Shown piece after piece: positions 1 to 8,450 of a stretch of 32,164 bases of DNA. The stretch is taken from the NCBI GenBank assembly GCA_023257195.1, contig JALRCU010000042.1, positions 1-32,164 of the forward strand, in the 5' to 3' direction. Made by a program: the position numbers and the translations under genes. This DNA is from Holophagaceae bacterium. Lineage in GTDB: Bacteria > Acidobacteriota > Holophagae > Holophagales > Holophagaceae. The notes below the pieces were generated by a model, which was given only the letters and a program-made list of their open reading frames with translations, had not been told where the DNA came from and made no database searches. Within the stretch, counting starts at the first letter, position 1. Every line of letters begins with the position of its first letter.

Positions 1-1
1 T

Positions 2-460
2 AGTGCCGTATTGGCCAATCTGAAGGGTTTTACGGTTGAAATGTTTTCTTTAAACCACCCGGGTGGAAGTATTGGGTCTAAATTACTGAAAGTACGAGAC
101 GTTATGAATACGATCTATCCAACAGTCCAGTGTGAGGATAATTTAATCACCGTTTTATCCAAATCAACTGAGGGGCGACTAGGGATGGTGGTGGTTCTAG
201 AGAAAGACAACAATTTGGTGGGGGTCATTTCCGATGGGGACGTCCGAAGAACCATACAAAAAAATGAGGATAAAGCTCATTTGTTAACCGCCAAAGCCAT
301 GATGTCCATCAACCCGATCACGATGGAGCAAGACAATTTAGCTATCGATGCAGCCAACCTCATGGAGGAGAAGAAGATAACGTTTATATGCGTGACCGAA
401 GGGAAGAACCCAGTTGGAGTTCTCCATATCCATGATTTGCTTAGGTTAAAAGTCCTATGA
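2..460 (+). CDS. kdsD: Arabinose-5-phosphate isomerase, C-terminal part (5' truncated by window edge)
   Basis: KdsD/KpsF converts ribulose-5-phosphate to arabinose-5-phosphate, the first step of Kdo synthesis for LPS. Only the C-terminal part is present. The reading frame is open to the left edge, so the first visible TTG (base 11) is probably internal. The junction after the SIS domain is seen as the KGFT...FSLNHPGGSIG segment, which matches the family's ARGFTAEDFALSHPGG-type sequence. It is followed by two CBS repeats, including the typical VISDGDVRR and GVLHIHDLLR segments. The gene ends 58 bases before the LPS-export permease, so the two likely form an LPS-related group. KdsD and KpsF paralogues cannot be told apart from this fragment. 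Confidence 0.9.
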   Translation, partial: SAVLANLKGFTVEMFSLNHPGGSIGSKLLKVRDVMNTIYPTVQCEDNLITVLSKSTEGRLGMVVVLEKDNNLVGVISDGDVRRTIQKNEDKAHLLTAKAMMSINPITMEQDNLAIDAANLMEEKKITFICVTEGKNPVGVLHIHDLLRLKVL

Positions 461-518
461 TTTGTTTGATGTTTGATTATAGGTTACATAATATACATTA
501 TCATAACTATCAATATTA

Positions 519-2750
519 ATGATGATATTTCAACGATACCTATTAAAAACTTGGTTTTACCCCTTAATGGGCGCTGTGGTTTTTTATGGCGCTTTAATAG
601 TCACCAACGAAGCCATGGCTCTTTCGAAAGAAGTATTTATTCAGGGTGCTTCTATTCTCTGGTTGGCCCTTTTACTCTTATCTTCTCTACCCGAACTACT
701 GTCCATTATCTTACCTATAGCATCCCTTATAGCTGGATTGGTCGGAACTCAATCACTTTCAGTTAATTCAGAGGTTGTCGCTGCTCAAGGCGTGGGGGTC
801 GGGTATCAAAACTGGATCAAGTCCTGGGCTATTTTTGCCACTCTAGTTCTTGGAGTGGGTTTATTAAATTCTCACTACCTAACGCCTTGGTCAAATTCAA
901 AACAACAGATTTTTAGGGATTCAATGTCTGAAACCCTTAAAACGAGGATAGTTAAACCCGGCGGTCTGCCTTGGAGTCCTCCAACTAATCCCAACATGAC
1001 AATTTGGAGTGATTTCAAGGGAAATACTCATATCGTAGAAGTCCGTCCAAATGAAGTTCAGCACATGATTGGCCAAGACATAAAATACACCTTTATCAAT
1101 AACTATGACGGTTCTTCCAATGCTTCCATTGACCTTAAAAATCTTAACGGAGCTCTTTACCAACAAACCAACGATTCCATTATTCTTGTCGACCAAAAGG
1201 AACAGACTTTAATGTTCCAGGTTCCACCCCCAAAGAGAATCTGGAAGTCTACCCCTCTTCGTACCGTAACCACCTCATCTCTTTATGAATTGAAATCTTC
1301 GTCGCTAGAAACCGTTCAGAATTCTAAGATTCGAGACATCGAATTATCAAGACGATGGTCCCTACCGTTTGCCTCGGTGGCATTCCTTTTACTTGGCATA
1401 TCAATAGGATTCCGTCACCCTCGGTTCAAAAAGTCTAGCAGTGCTATCACGGCTCTTCTTTCGGTTTTGGTCTATTACTTCCTGTACCGCTATATGGAAA
1501 ATCTCTACTCAGTTGCCGATAATCTATCTTCGTTGATTTTGTATGCAACGTTAATCCTAGCATTCGTCATTGCTAGCTATGCTTTCTACGTAAGCCTTAG
1601 ACCCATTCAATCAAAGAAGACATTACTGAAAACACCATTAATGAGGTTCAACAAATCTAAAGACGGGCTAATAGGATTTCGTAAGCGTCTGGATTCCTTG
1701 ATGGAATCAGGGCGTAGTCAGTTTTATGGAACGAACCGAACTCTAGTTAAGTATTTCAGTTCCTCCCTCCTTAAAAACTGGCTTGTTGTGACATTATCTA
1801 TTCTGTTGATACATCTTGTGATTACGTTTTCAAATCTCGCCAACGATATCATTAAAAACAATCAATCATTTTTACTTTTCTTCAAGTACTGGATAATCTC
1901 TCTGCCCGAGTTTTTGACGATTGTCGGTCCTATTATTTTTCTCGCTTCTGCAGCGTTAACCCTAACTGAAAAATCAATATCAAGAGAGTGGGTAGCCCTT
2001 AAATCAAGCGGGGTGAATCTTTTCGATTTAATGAAGTTTGCTTACCCTGCCCTGTCTATCCTGCTAGGAATGTCTTTACTCTTTTCTCTATGGGTAGGTC
2101 CAGCAACGATTACTACGGGTGACCGTCTATACCGACAAATACTTGGCCGTACTCCCATTTCAACTCAACCACCAAACGATAGCTGGGTTACCCTCAAGAC
2201 GGAAATATCAAAACCAACCACTCTTTGGTTCGCGTCACCTCAACAAGGTCTTCGTTGGGGATTTCCTCTTTCAAATTACTTGGAGTCAGATCCAATTATC
2301 AAATTCAATGAGCGCAATGGATACAGCACCGTTTTTGATTGGAATGGGCAACGACGCGAAAATCCAAATTCATGGGACGTCTATTTCCCTAGTAAAGCTT
2401 TAAGGACGATTTCATCACCCGCCACAACCTCGACAATTGACCTAGTGTCATGGGCCCTGCTCTCTAATGACCCTGAGCGCAACTATGAACTCATCAATCG
2501 TCTACTCGGCTGGCTTCTCGGCCCTCTTCTACTATTTGCATTCCTTTCTTACAGTTTACCGGATCCAAAACAGGGTAGAACTCGTGCTCTAGGCACTATT
2601 CTTTTTTCAAGTTTATTATTTTTTGGGATCAACTCTATTATCGTCGGAGCTACCCAGACGGGAGAGATACCAGTTTGGTGGGGAACCCTGGCGCCTCTAG
2701 TATTCTTATTTGCCATTGGACTCATTCGGCATAATCAAGTTCATACTTAA
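519..2750 (+). CDS. lptFG: LptF-LptG fused LPS export permease
   Basis: This is a 743-residue protein, about twice the length of a single LptF or LptG (around 360). It contains two consecutive YjgP/YjgQ permease units. Unit one spans about residues 1-360, with membrane segments near 12-30, 45-76, 101-120, 281-298, 310-326 and 337-358. Unit two spans about 405-740, with segments near 418-438, 455-482, 508-527, 660-680, 691-710 and 718-735. Each unit has a soluble middle part of about 130-160 residues, as expected for the periplasmic beta-jellyroll domain. In separate form, LptF and LptG make the inner-membrane part of the LptB2FG transporter that extracts LPS and passes it to LptC/A. LptB, LptC and LptA are not in this window. 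The start could be ATG 519 or the next ATG at 522, and no clear ribosome binding site is seen. Confidence 0.88.
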   Translation: MMIFQRYLLKTWFYPLMGAVVFYGALIVTNEAMALSKEVFIQGASILWLALLLLSSLPELLSIILPIASLIAGLVGTQSLSVNSEVVAAQGVGVGYQNWIKSWAIFATLVLGVGLLNSHYLTPWSNSKQQIFRDSMSETLKTRIVKPGGLPWSPPTNPNMTIWSDFKGNTHIVEVRPNEVQHMIGQDIKYTFINNYDGSSNASIDLKNLNGALYQQTNDSIILVDQKEQTLMFQVPPPKRIWKSTPLRTVTTSSLYELKSSSLETVQNSKIRDIELSRRWSLPFASVAFLLLGISIGFRHPRFKKSSSAITALLSVLVYYFLYRYMENLYSVADNLSSLILYATLILAFVIASYAFYVSLRPIQSKKTLLKTPLMRFNKSKDGLIGFRKRLDSLMESGRSQFYGTNRTLVKYFSSSLLKNWLVVTLSILLIHLVITFSNLANDIIKNNQSFLLFFKYWIISLPEFLTIVGPIIFLASAALTLTEKSISREWVALKSSGVNLFDLMKFAYPALSILLGMSLLFSLWVGPATITTGDRLYRQILGRTPISTQPPNDSWVTLKTEISKPTTLWFASPQQGLRWGFPLSNYLESDPIIKFNERNGYSTVFDWNGQRRENPNSWDVYFPSKALRTISSPATTSTIDLVSWALLSNDPERNYELINRLLGWLLGPLLLFAFLSYSLPDPKQGRTRALGTILFSSLLFFGINSIIVGATQTGEIPVWWGTLAPLVFLFAIGLIRHNQVHT

Positions 2751-2753
2751 ATC

Positions 2754-3590
2754 ATGTTCCATTCATTTAGAAGATTCACCCAATCCTTAAGTTTTATGTT
2801 TTTTCTCTTTGCCCCTTTTTTTGATATCTTTCGATTTGATATTAGAAATAATGAATTTATTTTCCTCGGTAACCATTATTCTTTTACAACTTCAAATGGA
2901 ATTTATTTAGCCCTTGGATTTATATCGTCATTATTAGTCTTTATTATCCTTAGTTATACGAAAGGGCGTGTATTTTGTGGGTGGTCATGCCCTTATGGAA
3001 GTGTCATCGAATTTTTTAACGCAATTCGAACTGTGTTCGGATCAGGTACGAATCGCGCAGTTTATGACTTTATCAAAAGATCAGACGCACACCGAATCCT
3101 AGCTCAAGTCCTTAGTGTAGTTTTTTTGCTCATAGGACCAATCATTATTGCACTGGGGCTTTCTGCTTACCTTGTAAATCCTTCGCGCATTCTCACTATC
3201 ATTATGAATCCCTCAGCACTAAATAGCGAAGCAGCTCTAGGCTCATGGATACTTCTTTTTTCAGTATTGACATGGATTGTTGGGTTTATTGTACGATTTG
3301 ATTTCTGTAGAATTGTGTGTATCTATGGGATGGGACAATCCATCATTTATAGCTCTAACGACCAAGATAAGACACTGAGACCCAGGTTTAACTCAGAGCT
3401 AAGTGAATGCGGGTCTTGCACAGCATGTGTTAATACATGCTTTGTTGATCTTGATCCTAGATCTGAATCTCTGTTCATCGGCTACGGCGAGGGTTGTTTC
3501 AATTGTGGCGATTGTGCAGATGTATGCTCAGTGGTCCAAAACCACAGAGGAAAAGATTCTTTAATTACATTTAGGAGTAATAAACAATGA
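2754..3590 (+). CDS. Membrane-bound polyferredoxin, NapH/CcoG-like
   Basis: A 278-residue membrane protein with four cysteine groups: C75xxxC79 in GRVFCGWSCPYG, C185xxxC189 in DFCRIVCIYG, and two ferredoxin-type clusters, C219xxC222xxC225xxxC229 and C248xxC251xxC254xxxC258. Hydrophobic segments lie near 10-24, 50-68, 116-140 and 162-181. The layout resembles NapH, CcoG/RdxA and related quinol- or membrane-linked electron carriers with two [4Fe-4S] clusters. The prolines that usually follow the last cysteine of each cluster are F230 and S259 here. The gene starts 3 bases after the LPS permease and overlaps msrB by 4 bases (ATGA), so it is probably translationally coupled to msrB. A role in delivering electrons for methionine sulfoxide repair is an inference from this coupling. 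Confidence 0.8.
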   Translation: MFHSFRRFTQSLSFMFFLFAPFFDIFRFDIRNNEFIFLGNHYSFTTSNGIYLALGFISSLLVFIILSYTKGRVFCGWSCPYGSVIEFFNAIRTVFGSGTNRAVYDFIKRSDAHRILAQVLSVVFLLIGPIIIALGLSAYLVNPSRILTIIMNPSALNSEAALGSWILLFSVLTWIVGFIVRFDFCRIVCIYGMGQSIIYSSNDQDKTLRPRFNSELSECGSCTACVNTCFVDLDPRSESLFIGYGEGCFNCGDCADVCSVVQNHRGKDSLITFRSNKQ

Positions 3591-3958
3591 GGCTATCTAA
3601 TGACGAATGGAAGAAAAAACTTACCGCTCAACAGTACAGAGTGCTTATTGAAAAAGGGACTGATCCAAGATTTATGAGTTTCGAGTTTGGGGATGACGTA
3701 AGTATTTTATCCTGTGTAGGTTGCCAAAATCCCCTTTTTGCCGTCAGTGATAAATATGAATCCTCATCAGGTTGGCCAAGTTTTATCAGACCAGTTAACG
3801 ATACCGCCTTAGAAGAAATGCCTGATTTTACCCATGGCATGAATCGTATAGAGGTAATCTGCTCAAAATGTAAGGGGCACTTAGGGCACGTATTTGATGA
3901 TGGCCCTAAACCGACAGGTAAAAGGTATTGTATTAATGGAAGTATCCTGTCCAAGTAA
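3587..3958 (+). CDS. msrB: Peptide-methionine (R)-S-oxide reductase MsrB
   Basis: MsrB reduces the R epimer of methionine sulfoxide in oxidised proteins. The 123-residue protein has the zinc-binding pairs C43/C46 and C92/C95, the SSSGWPSF segment at 59-66, the GHLGHVFDDGP segment at 97-107, and the catalytic cysteine C115 in RYCING. There is no signal peptide, so the protein should be cytosolic unless the true start lies elsewhere. The length is normal for stand-alone MsrB, and MsrA is not in the window. Its start codon overlaps the stop of the preceding polyferredoxin gene. Confidence 0.95.
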   Translation: MRLSNDEWKKKLTAQQYRVLIEKGTDPRFMSFEFGDDVSILSCVGCQNPLFAVSDKYESSSGWPSFIRPVNDTALEEMPDFTHGMNRIEVICSKCKGHLGHVFDDGPKPTGKRYCINGSILSK

Positions 3959-4016
3959 CTTCAGGTCTATTTATTAAGGGTAGCTTTTAAGTTAAGCCGG
4001 ACATTTAAGCTATTAG

Positions 4017-4091
4017 TGGAGGCGCCGGTCGGATTCGAACCGACGTATACAGGATTTGCAGTCCCGGACCTTACCACTTGGCGACGGCGCC
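4017..4091 (-). tRNA. tRNA-Cys (GCA)
   Basis: Read on the minus strand, it folds as a full cloverleaf of 75 bases including an encoded CCA end (complement of 4017-4019) and discriminator U. The acceptor stem GGCGCCG pairs with CGGCGCC. The anticodon arm reads CGGGACTGCAAATCCUG-like, with GCA in the loop. The T arm contains GTTCGAATC. It lies 14 bases downstream of tRNA-Gly on the same strand, so the two are likely transcribed together, opposite to the flanking msrB and pdxA. No convincing T-run terminator was found between base 4016 and msrB. Confidence 0.97.
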
Positions 4092-4105
4092 GATAATACA
4101 AGGAA

Positions 4106-4180
<75 letters not shown>

Positions 4181-4261
4181 AGAAGTTTAATAATAACAGT
4201 ATGCGCTCCTTAAAACTAGTTCATAGAAAAGTATCTAATTATTAGTAATCTGTGAATGATT

Positions 4262-4265
4262 GGAG
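4262..4265 (+). promoter_or_regulatory. Ribosome binding site deciding the TTG start of pdxA
   Basis: GGAG lies 7 bases before a TTG at 4273. The TTG is directly followed by the conserved N-terminal family sequence (LIITLGDPSGIGPE), and no in-frame ATG lies nearby, so TTG is the likely start. Confidence 0.65.
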
Positions 4266-4272
4266 TGCTTAG

Positions 4273-5442
4273 TTGACCCCTTTACCAACCCTTATCATCA
4301 CCCTAGGAGACCCTTCCGGTATTGGTCCGGAAATACTGCTTAAATCACTACCGCAGTTAACTCATCGAGCAAAAATAGTAATTATTGGAAGTCGCGCTGG
4401 TGTTGAGCTGTTTTCTAAAAGCGAAAATAATGTCTATAAATGGCTATGGGGCGATCCACCCTTTTCAATCGCGAACTCAATGGAGTCATTTGGTTTTTAT
4501 CTAATCGATTCTAATTCTGACAAAATGCACTCTGCTGTATGGCTTGATCCCTACCCTCTTTCATTGAATAAATTAAAATTAGGTTTACCATCCGCCAATT
4601 CTGGTAAGTCATCAATGGAAGCATTGGTCCTCGCTACGCGATTAATGAGTAGTCATAAAGCGGATGCACTCGTCACATTACCCATATCTAAAACTTCAAT
4701 AATAGCCACGGGAGAGAGTTTTACTGGTCATACAGGTTATTTAATGGAAGCGACAAATTCAAAGTATACGCAAATGATATTTATGAGTCCAAAAATGAAG
4801 GTGGCTCTTCATACAGTCCATATGAGTTTAAAAAGAGTCATTGAGAGTATGGATGCAGAATCCATTTCTCAGAGTATCGAGTTTAGTGTGGGATCCTTCA
4901 TCGAACTGATGGGTACTTCTAACTTTAGGATTGGCGTTGCAGCTTTAAACCCTCATGCCGGAGAAAATGGGGCTTTTGGAAATGAGGATTCACTAATAGA
5001 GGAAGCTGTCAGGGGTTCGATTGCTAAGTTCAAAAAAAACAATTATTCACTGGATGTTGAAAAGTTTGGGTCCTCGATTTACTCAAAATATAAACCACAC
5101 CATCCGTGGAACCCCTACCCTCATCAGGAAATGGTAAAAAGGGAGGATGGTCTTAGGATTGAAGGTCCACTAGCTGCTGATTCAGTGTTCAAACGATCCT
5201 ATGATGGTGAATTTGACCTTGTAGTTGCCATGTATCACGATCAAGGACTAATACCGATAAAATTTGCAGAACCAACTCTCGCTGTAAATGTAACTTTTGG
5301 CCTCCCGTTTGTTCGAACAAGCCCCGATCACGGGACAGGATTCGATATTGCTGGTTTAGGAATCGCCGATCATCGTAATTTTCAAGAAGCTTCGAGGCTA
5401 GCCCTTAGATTGTCCATGCGCTCAAAAGGCCTATTCGAATAG
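4273..5442 (+). CDS. pdxA: 4-hydroxythreonine-4-phosphate dehydrogenase PdxA (with insertion)
   Basis: PdxA oxidises 4-phosphohydroxy-L-threonine in the deoxyxylulose-5-phosphate-dependent pyridoxal phosphate pathway. Visible family segments are TLGDPSGIGPEI near 10-21, LVTLPISKTS near 133-142, GHTGYL at 152-157, NPHAGENGAFG at 226-236 and VRTSPDHGT near 347-355. The three metal-binding histidines appear to be H183, H228 and H322 (in MYHDQG). At 389 residues it is about 60 longer than E. coli PdxA. Much of the excess is an insertion of some 35 residues near 253-292 containing KPHHPWNPYPHQE. Translation starts at TTG. It lies 53 bases upstream of glmU on the same strand. Confidence 0.93.
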   Translation: MTPLPTLIITLGDPSGIGPEILLKSLPQLTHRAKIVIIGSRAGVELFSKSENNVYKWLWGDPPFSIANSMESFGFYLIDSNSDKMHSAVWLDPYPLSLNKLKLGLPSANSGKSSMEALVLATRLMSSHKADALVTLPISKTSIIATGESFTGHTGYLMEATNSKYTQMIFMSPKMKVALHTVHMSLKRVIESMDAESISQSIEFSVGSFIELMGTSNFRIGVAALNPHAGENGAFGNEDSLIEEAVRGSIAKFKKNNYSLDVEKFGSSIYSKYKPHHPWNPYPHQEMVKREDGLRIEGPLAADSVFKRSYDGEFDLVVAMYHDQGLIPIKFAEPTLAVNVTFGLPFVRTSPDHGTGFDIAGLGIADHRNFQEASRLALRLSMRSKGLFE

Positions 5443-5484
5443 TGTTATCTCTAGTTTGAAAGATCAGTAGCATAATAAAATATT

Positions 5485-5490
5485 AGAGGT
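5485..5490 (+). promoter_or_regulatory. Ribosome binding site for the TTG start of glmU
   Basis: AGAGGT lies 5 bases before TTG 5496, which begins the conserved N-terminal sequence (IAVILAAGNSKRM). This makes glmU a second TTG-initiated gene in the row. Confidence 0.55.
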
Positions 5491-5495
5491 GTCAC

Positions 5496-6863
5496 TTGTC
5501 ATTCATAGCAGTTATATTGGCTGCCGGTAACAGCAAGAGAATGGTTTCTTCTAGGTCAAAGGTGTTGCACGAAATCCTTGGTGACTCCTCTCTCTTATGG
5601 GCTCTAAGAGCTATTCCGAAAGAAGTAAAAAATACGGTCATCGTGATCAACAAGAATCACGATGAAATAAAGCGCCTGGTTAAGGTTTGGGAAGACAAGA
5701 AACTTTTCAGTACAAGCGTTTACTTTGCCGTTCAGTCCTCGACAGTGGGTACAGCCCACGCATTGCTTTCAGCTAAACCATTAATCGACAAATTTAATGC
5801 AACCAATGTCCTTATTATGAGTGCCGATGTTCCACTAATAATGGAATCTAGCTTATCCAAACTTATAAAGAAGTGCCCATCGTTAGCCGTCGCAGATTTC
5901 ATTGAACCAAATGGATATGGAAGGATTTTCTTAAAAAAAGATGGAATACATTTGGCTTCCATCGTAGAGGACCTAGATACGAATAAAATGCAATCCCGTC
6001 ATCGGGTTGTGAATGGAGGTATCTATGCTCTTCCTTGTAAAAAGATTTTTCCTTTATTAAAAATGGTTAAAAATACCAACAAGCAAAAAGAATTTTATCT
6101 AACTGATGCAATCAATATACTTGCAGAAAATCAAAAGATTGAATCAGTACCTATCGACTCGCAAGAATTATTTGGATTGAATACTCGAACCGATCTTTCA
6201 CTTCTTCAAAACTATGCAAAAAACAGAGTGAATAGTAGATGGTTGAAAAGCGGGGTAACTATTTTAGATCCCTCTACAACGTTCATAGGCCCTCGAGTTA
6301 AGATAGGCTCCGATGTTTTGATTGAGCCCAATGTTACTTTAATTGGGGCCGTAACCATTGGTACCGGTAGCATAATCCAAGCTGGATCACGAATTGAAGA
6401 TTCCAAAATTGGAAATCACACCGTTATTAAGCCTTACACCCTCATCGATCGCTCGGTACTAACAAATCATGTTGTTGTAGGCCCCTTCGCACGTTTAAGG
6501 GAGGGCACTGAGTTATCAGATCATGTTCAAATAGGAAATTTTGTGGAAACCAAGAAGGCTAAGATATCTAAGGGCAGTAAGGCTAACCATCTTACTTACC
6601 TTGGGGATGTATCAATTGGAACTAATTCCAATATCGGAGCAGGAGTCATAACCTGCAACTATGACGGGCTCAAGAAGCACAAAACAGTTATCGGTGATAA
6701 TGTATTTATTGGCAGCGATACGCAGATAATTGCCCCAATCAAAGTCGGCGATGGAACTCTTGTGGCAGCGGGTACAACCGTAACCGTGGATATTCCCTCC
6801 CACCATAAGGCTAAAAGTCGCGTTCCTCAAGTAAACCGACCCCTTAAAAAGGCGAAGAAATAG
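5496..6863 (+). CDS. glmU: Bifunctional N-acetylglucosamine-1-phosphate uridyltransferase / glucosamine-1-phosphate acetyltransferase
   Basis: GlmU makes UDP-GlcNAc for peptidoglycan and lipid A. The 455-residue length is normal. The N-terminal nucleotidyltransferase domain (about 1-230) begins with LAAGNSKRM at 8-16 and keeps the substrate lysine K22 in SKVLHEI. The C-terminal left-handed beta-helix (about 250-445) shows hexapeptide repeats and the acetyltransferase signature NHLTYLGD at 364-371, with catalytic histidine H365, followed by NIGAGVITCNYDG. The start is TTG. The stop codon is immediately followed by the ATG of mlaE with no gap, so the two genes are probably co-translated. Confidence 0.97.
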   Translation: MSFIAVILAAGNSKRMVSSRSKVLHEILGDSSLLWALRAIPKEVKNTVIVINKNHDEIKRLVKVWEDKKLFSTSVYFAVQSSTVGTAHALLSAKPLIDKFNATNVLIMSADVPLIMESSLSKLIKKCPSLAVADFIEPNGYGRIFLKKDGIHLASIVEDLDTNKMQSRHRVVNGGIYALPCKKIFPLLKMVKNTNKQKEFYLTDAINILAENQKIESVPIDSQELFGLNTRTDLSLLQNYAKNRVNSRWLKSGVTILDPSTTFIGPRVKIGSDVLIEPNVTLIGAVTIGTGSIIQAGSRIEDSKIGNHTVIKPYTLIDRSVLTNHVVVGPFARLREGTELSDHVQIGNFVETKKAKISKGSKANHLTYLGDVSIGTNSNIGAGVITCNYDGLKKHKTVIGDNVFIGSDTQIIAPIKVGDGTLVAAGTTVTVDIPSHHKAKSRVPQVNRPLKKAKK

Positions 6864-7637
6864 ATGGTATCTTTTGTGGAATTTCTAGGGGCAAAAATCA
6901 TATCTAACGTTTCGTCTTTTGGTGATTTTATTCTTGTCAGCATTAGATGTTTCAGAAGTATTTTCAAGCGGCCCTTTGATACTAATTACTTTTTGAACCA
7001 ATGTTCTTTTGTAGGTGTTTCATCTGTACCTGTTGTTTTAATGACCTCTCTTTCAGTCAGCATGGTATTTGCTGTTCAATTAGCCTTTGGTTTCAAGCAA
7101 TTTCAAGCTGAAGGCTTGGCGAGTCAAGTCGAGGGGCTCGCTGTTATTAGAGAATTAGCACCAGTAATTACCGGGTTAATGCTTGCTGGACGCGTTGGAT
7201 CGGCAATGGCCGCTGAGATCGGTACCATGCGAATAACCGAGCAAATCGATGCCTTAGAGTGTTTAGCCACTGATCCCATTCATTATTTATTTGTGCCAAG
7301 ATTCTTGGCTGCAATTTTAATGCTGCCTATGTTGACAATACTTTCAATCTATATAAGCTTTTGGGGGGGTCATTTCATATTAGTTAATCTATCATTTCAG
7401 AGTTCAGACTTTTATACATCAGAGTTCTTTAAGTTAATATCCTCTTCGGATTTACGGATTGCTCTTATCAAAGCCTTCGTATTTGGTGTAATCATCTCTC
7501 TTGTTGGTTGCTGGAAAGGCTTCAGAACCGAGGGGGGCGCAGTTGGAGTCGGCGCGGCGCCTACCAGCAGTGTTGTTACATCAAGTCTATGGATATTGAT
7601 TGCTGACTTTGTTCTAACAAAACTTCTTTTGGTCTAA
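6864..7637 (+). CDS. mlaE: MlaE-type lipid ABC transporter permease
   Basis: MlaE forms the inner-membrane core of the MCE lipid transporter MlaFEDB, which moves phospholipids between the inner membrane and the outer envelope. The 257-residue protein shows the diagnostic MlaE segment near residues 90-135, with VIRELAPVITGLMLAGRVG, AAEIGTMRITEQIDALE and LATDPIHYLFVPRF. Hydrophobic segments lie near 48-72, 146-172 and 195-215, and again at the C-terminus. It begins directly at the glmU stop, and mlaF follows after 3 bases. Confidence 0.95.
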   Translation: MVSFVEFLGAKIISNVSSFGDFILVSIRCFRSIFKRPFDTNYFLNQCSFVGVSSVPVVLMTSLSVSMVFAVQLAFGFKQFQAEGLASQVEGLAVIRELAPVITGLMLAGRVGSAMAAEIGTMRITEQIDALECLATDPIHYLFVPRFLAAILMLPMLTILSIYISFWGGHFILVNLSFQSSDFYTSEFFKLISSSDLRIALIKAFVFGVIISLVGCWKGFRTEGGAVGVGAAPTSSVVTSSLWILIADFVLTKLLLV

Positions 7638-7640
7638 CTT

Positions 7641-8420
7641 ATGCCTATGATCAAACTTCATAATGTGTCAAAGGCTTTTGACCAAAATAAGGTTCTCGAT
7701 CGTATTTCACTCGAGGTAGAAGAATCTGAGAGTTTAGTTATCCTAGGGGGATCGGGCACAGGAAAAACAGTACTACTAAAAGTCATATTAGGCCTTCTTA
7801 GACCCAATGATGGAAACATTTTTGTCGACGGTGCTCGGGTCAACATTGATCAACCCACTGCCCTATTTGAAATAAGAAAGAAAATCGGAATGTGTTTCCA
7901 GATGGCAGCTCTATTTGATTCAATGACTGTTCTGGAAAATATTTCATTCGGCTTATCTCGACATACGAATTACTCGTCCGTGCAAATCCGATCGAGAGTC
8001 GACGAGTGCTTAACCTTAGTTGGCCTAAGAGACACCGCCACCCTTTACCCCTCGGAACTATCAGGGGGCATGAAACGTCGAGTCGGATTCGCAAGAGCCA
8101 TTGCGCTAAAGCCTAAGATCCTTCTTTTTGATGAACCTACAACAGGGCTCGATCCTGTAATGACTGATGTAATTTCTAAAGTTATTACAGATTTAAGAAG
8201 TGAGTTACGAGCGACGACAATTACTATCACGCATGATTTAAAGGTGGCGTTTAACATTGGCCAGAATATATCCCTGCTGCATAGAGGTTCAATAGTTGCC
8301 TCAGGAAGCCCCCAAGGTTTTGCATCGAACCAAGATCCCTTGGTCGTTCAATTCATAAAAGGAACATCCGAGGGCCCTTTTCTTGCCGATCCTCCCCCGA
8401 AATCACAAATAACGATATGA
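7641..8420 (+). CDS. mlaF: MlaF-type ABC transporter ATPase
   Basis: This is the ATPase that drives the MlaE lipid permease. The 259 residues contain Walker A GGSGTGKT at 36-43, the Q-loop glutamine Q87 in CFQMAALFDS, the ABC signature LSGGMKRR at 140-147, Walker B ILLFDEP at 160-166, the D-loop GLDPV, and the switch histidine H198 in THDL. The MAALFDSMTVLENI sequence after the Q-loop is typical of the Mla/Ttg2A/MKL branch. Genes on both sides are the matching permease and MCE protein. No MlaB-like STAS protein was found in the window. Confidence 0.95.
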   Translation: MPMIKLHNVSKAFDQNKVLDRISLEVEESESLVILGGSGTGKTVLLKVILGLLRPNDGNIFVDGARVNIDQPTALFEIRKKIGMCFQMAALFDSMTVLENISFGLSRHTNYSSVQIRSRVDECLTLVGLRDTATLYPSELSGGMKRRVGFARAIALKPKILLFDEPTTGLDPVMTDVISKVITDLRSELRATTITITHDLKVAFNIGQNISLLHRGSIVASGSPQGFASNQDPLVVQFIKGTSEGPFLADPPPKSQITI

Positions 8421-8450
8421 TTAAATACTCTTATGGATTAATAAAAAACA

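Noticed and set aside
473-766. Second plus-strand frame over the start of the LPS permease
   Set aside because: It has no family features and lies in another frame of a clearly coding gene.
3959-4016. Possible terminator hairpin with AGCTT...AAGCT elements after msrB or tRNA-Cys
   Set aside because: Only about five weak base pairs with an over-long loop and no T-run on either strand.
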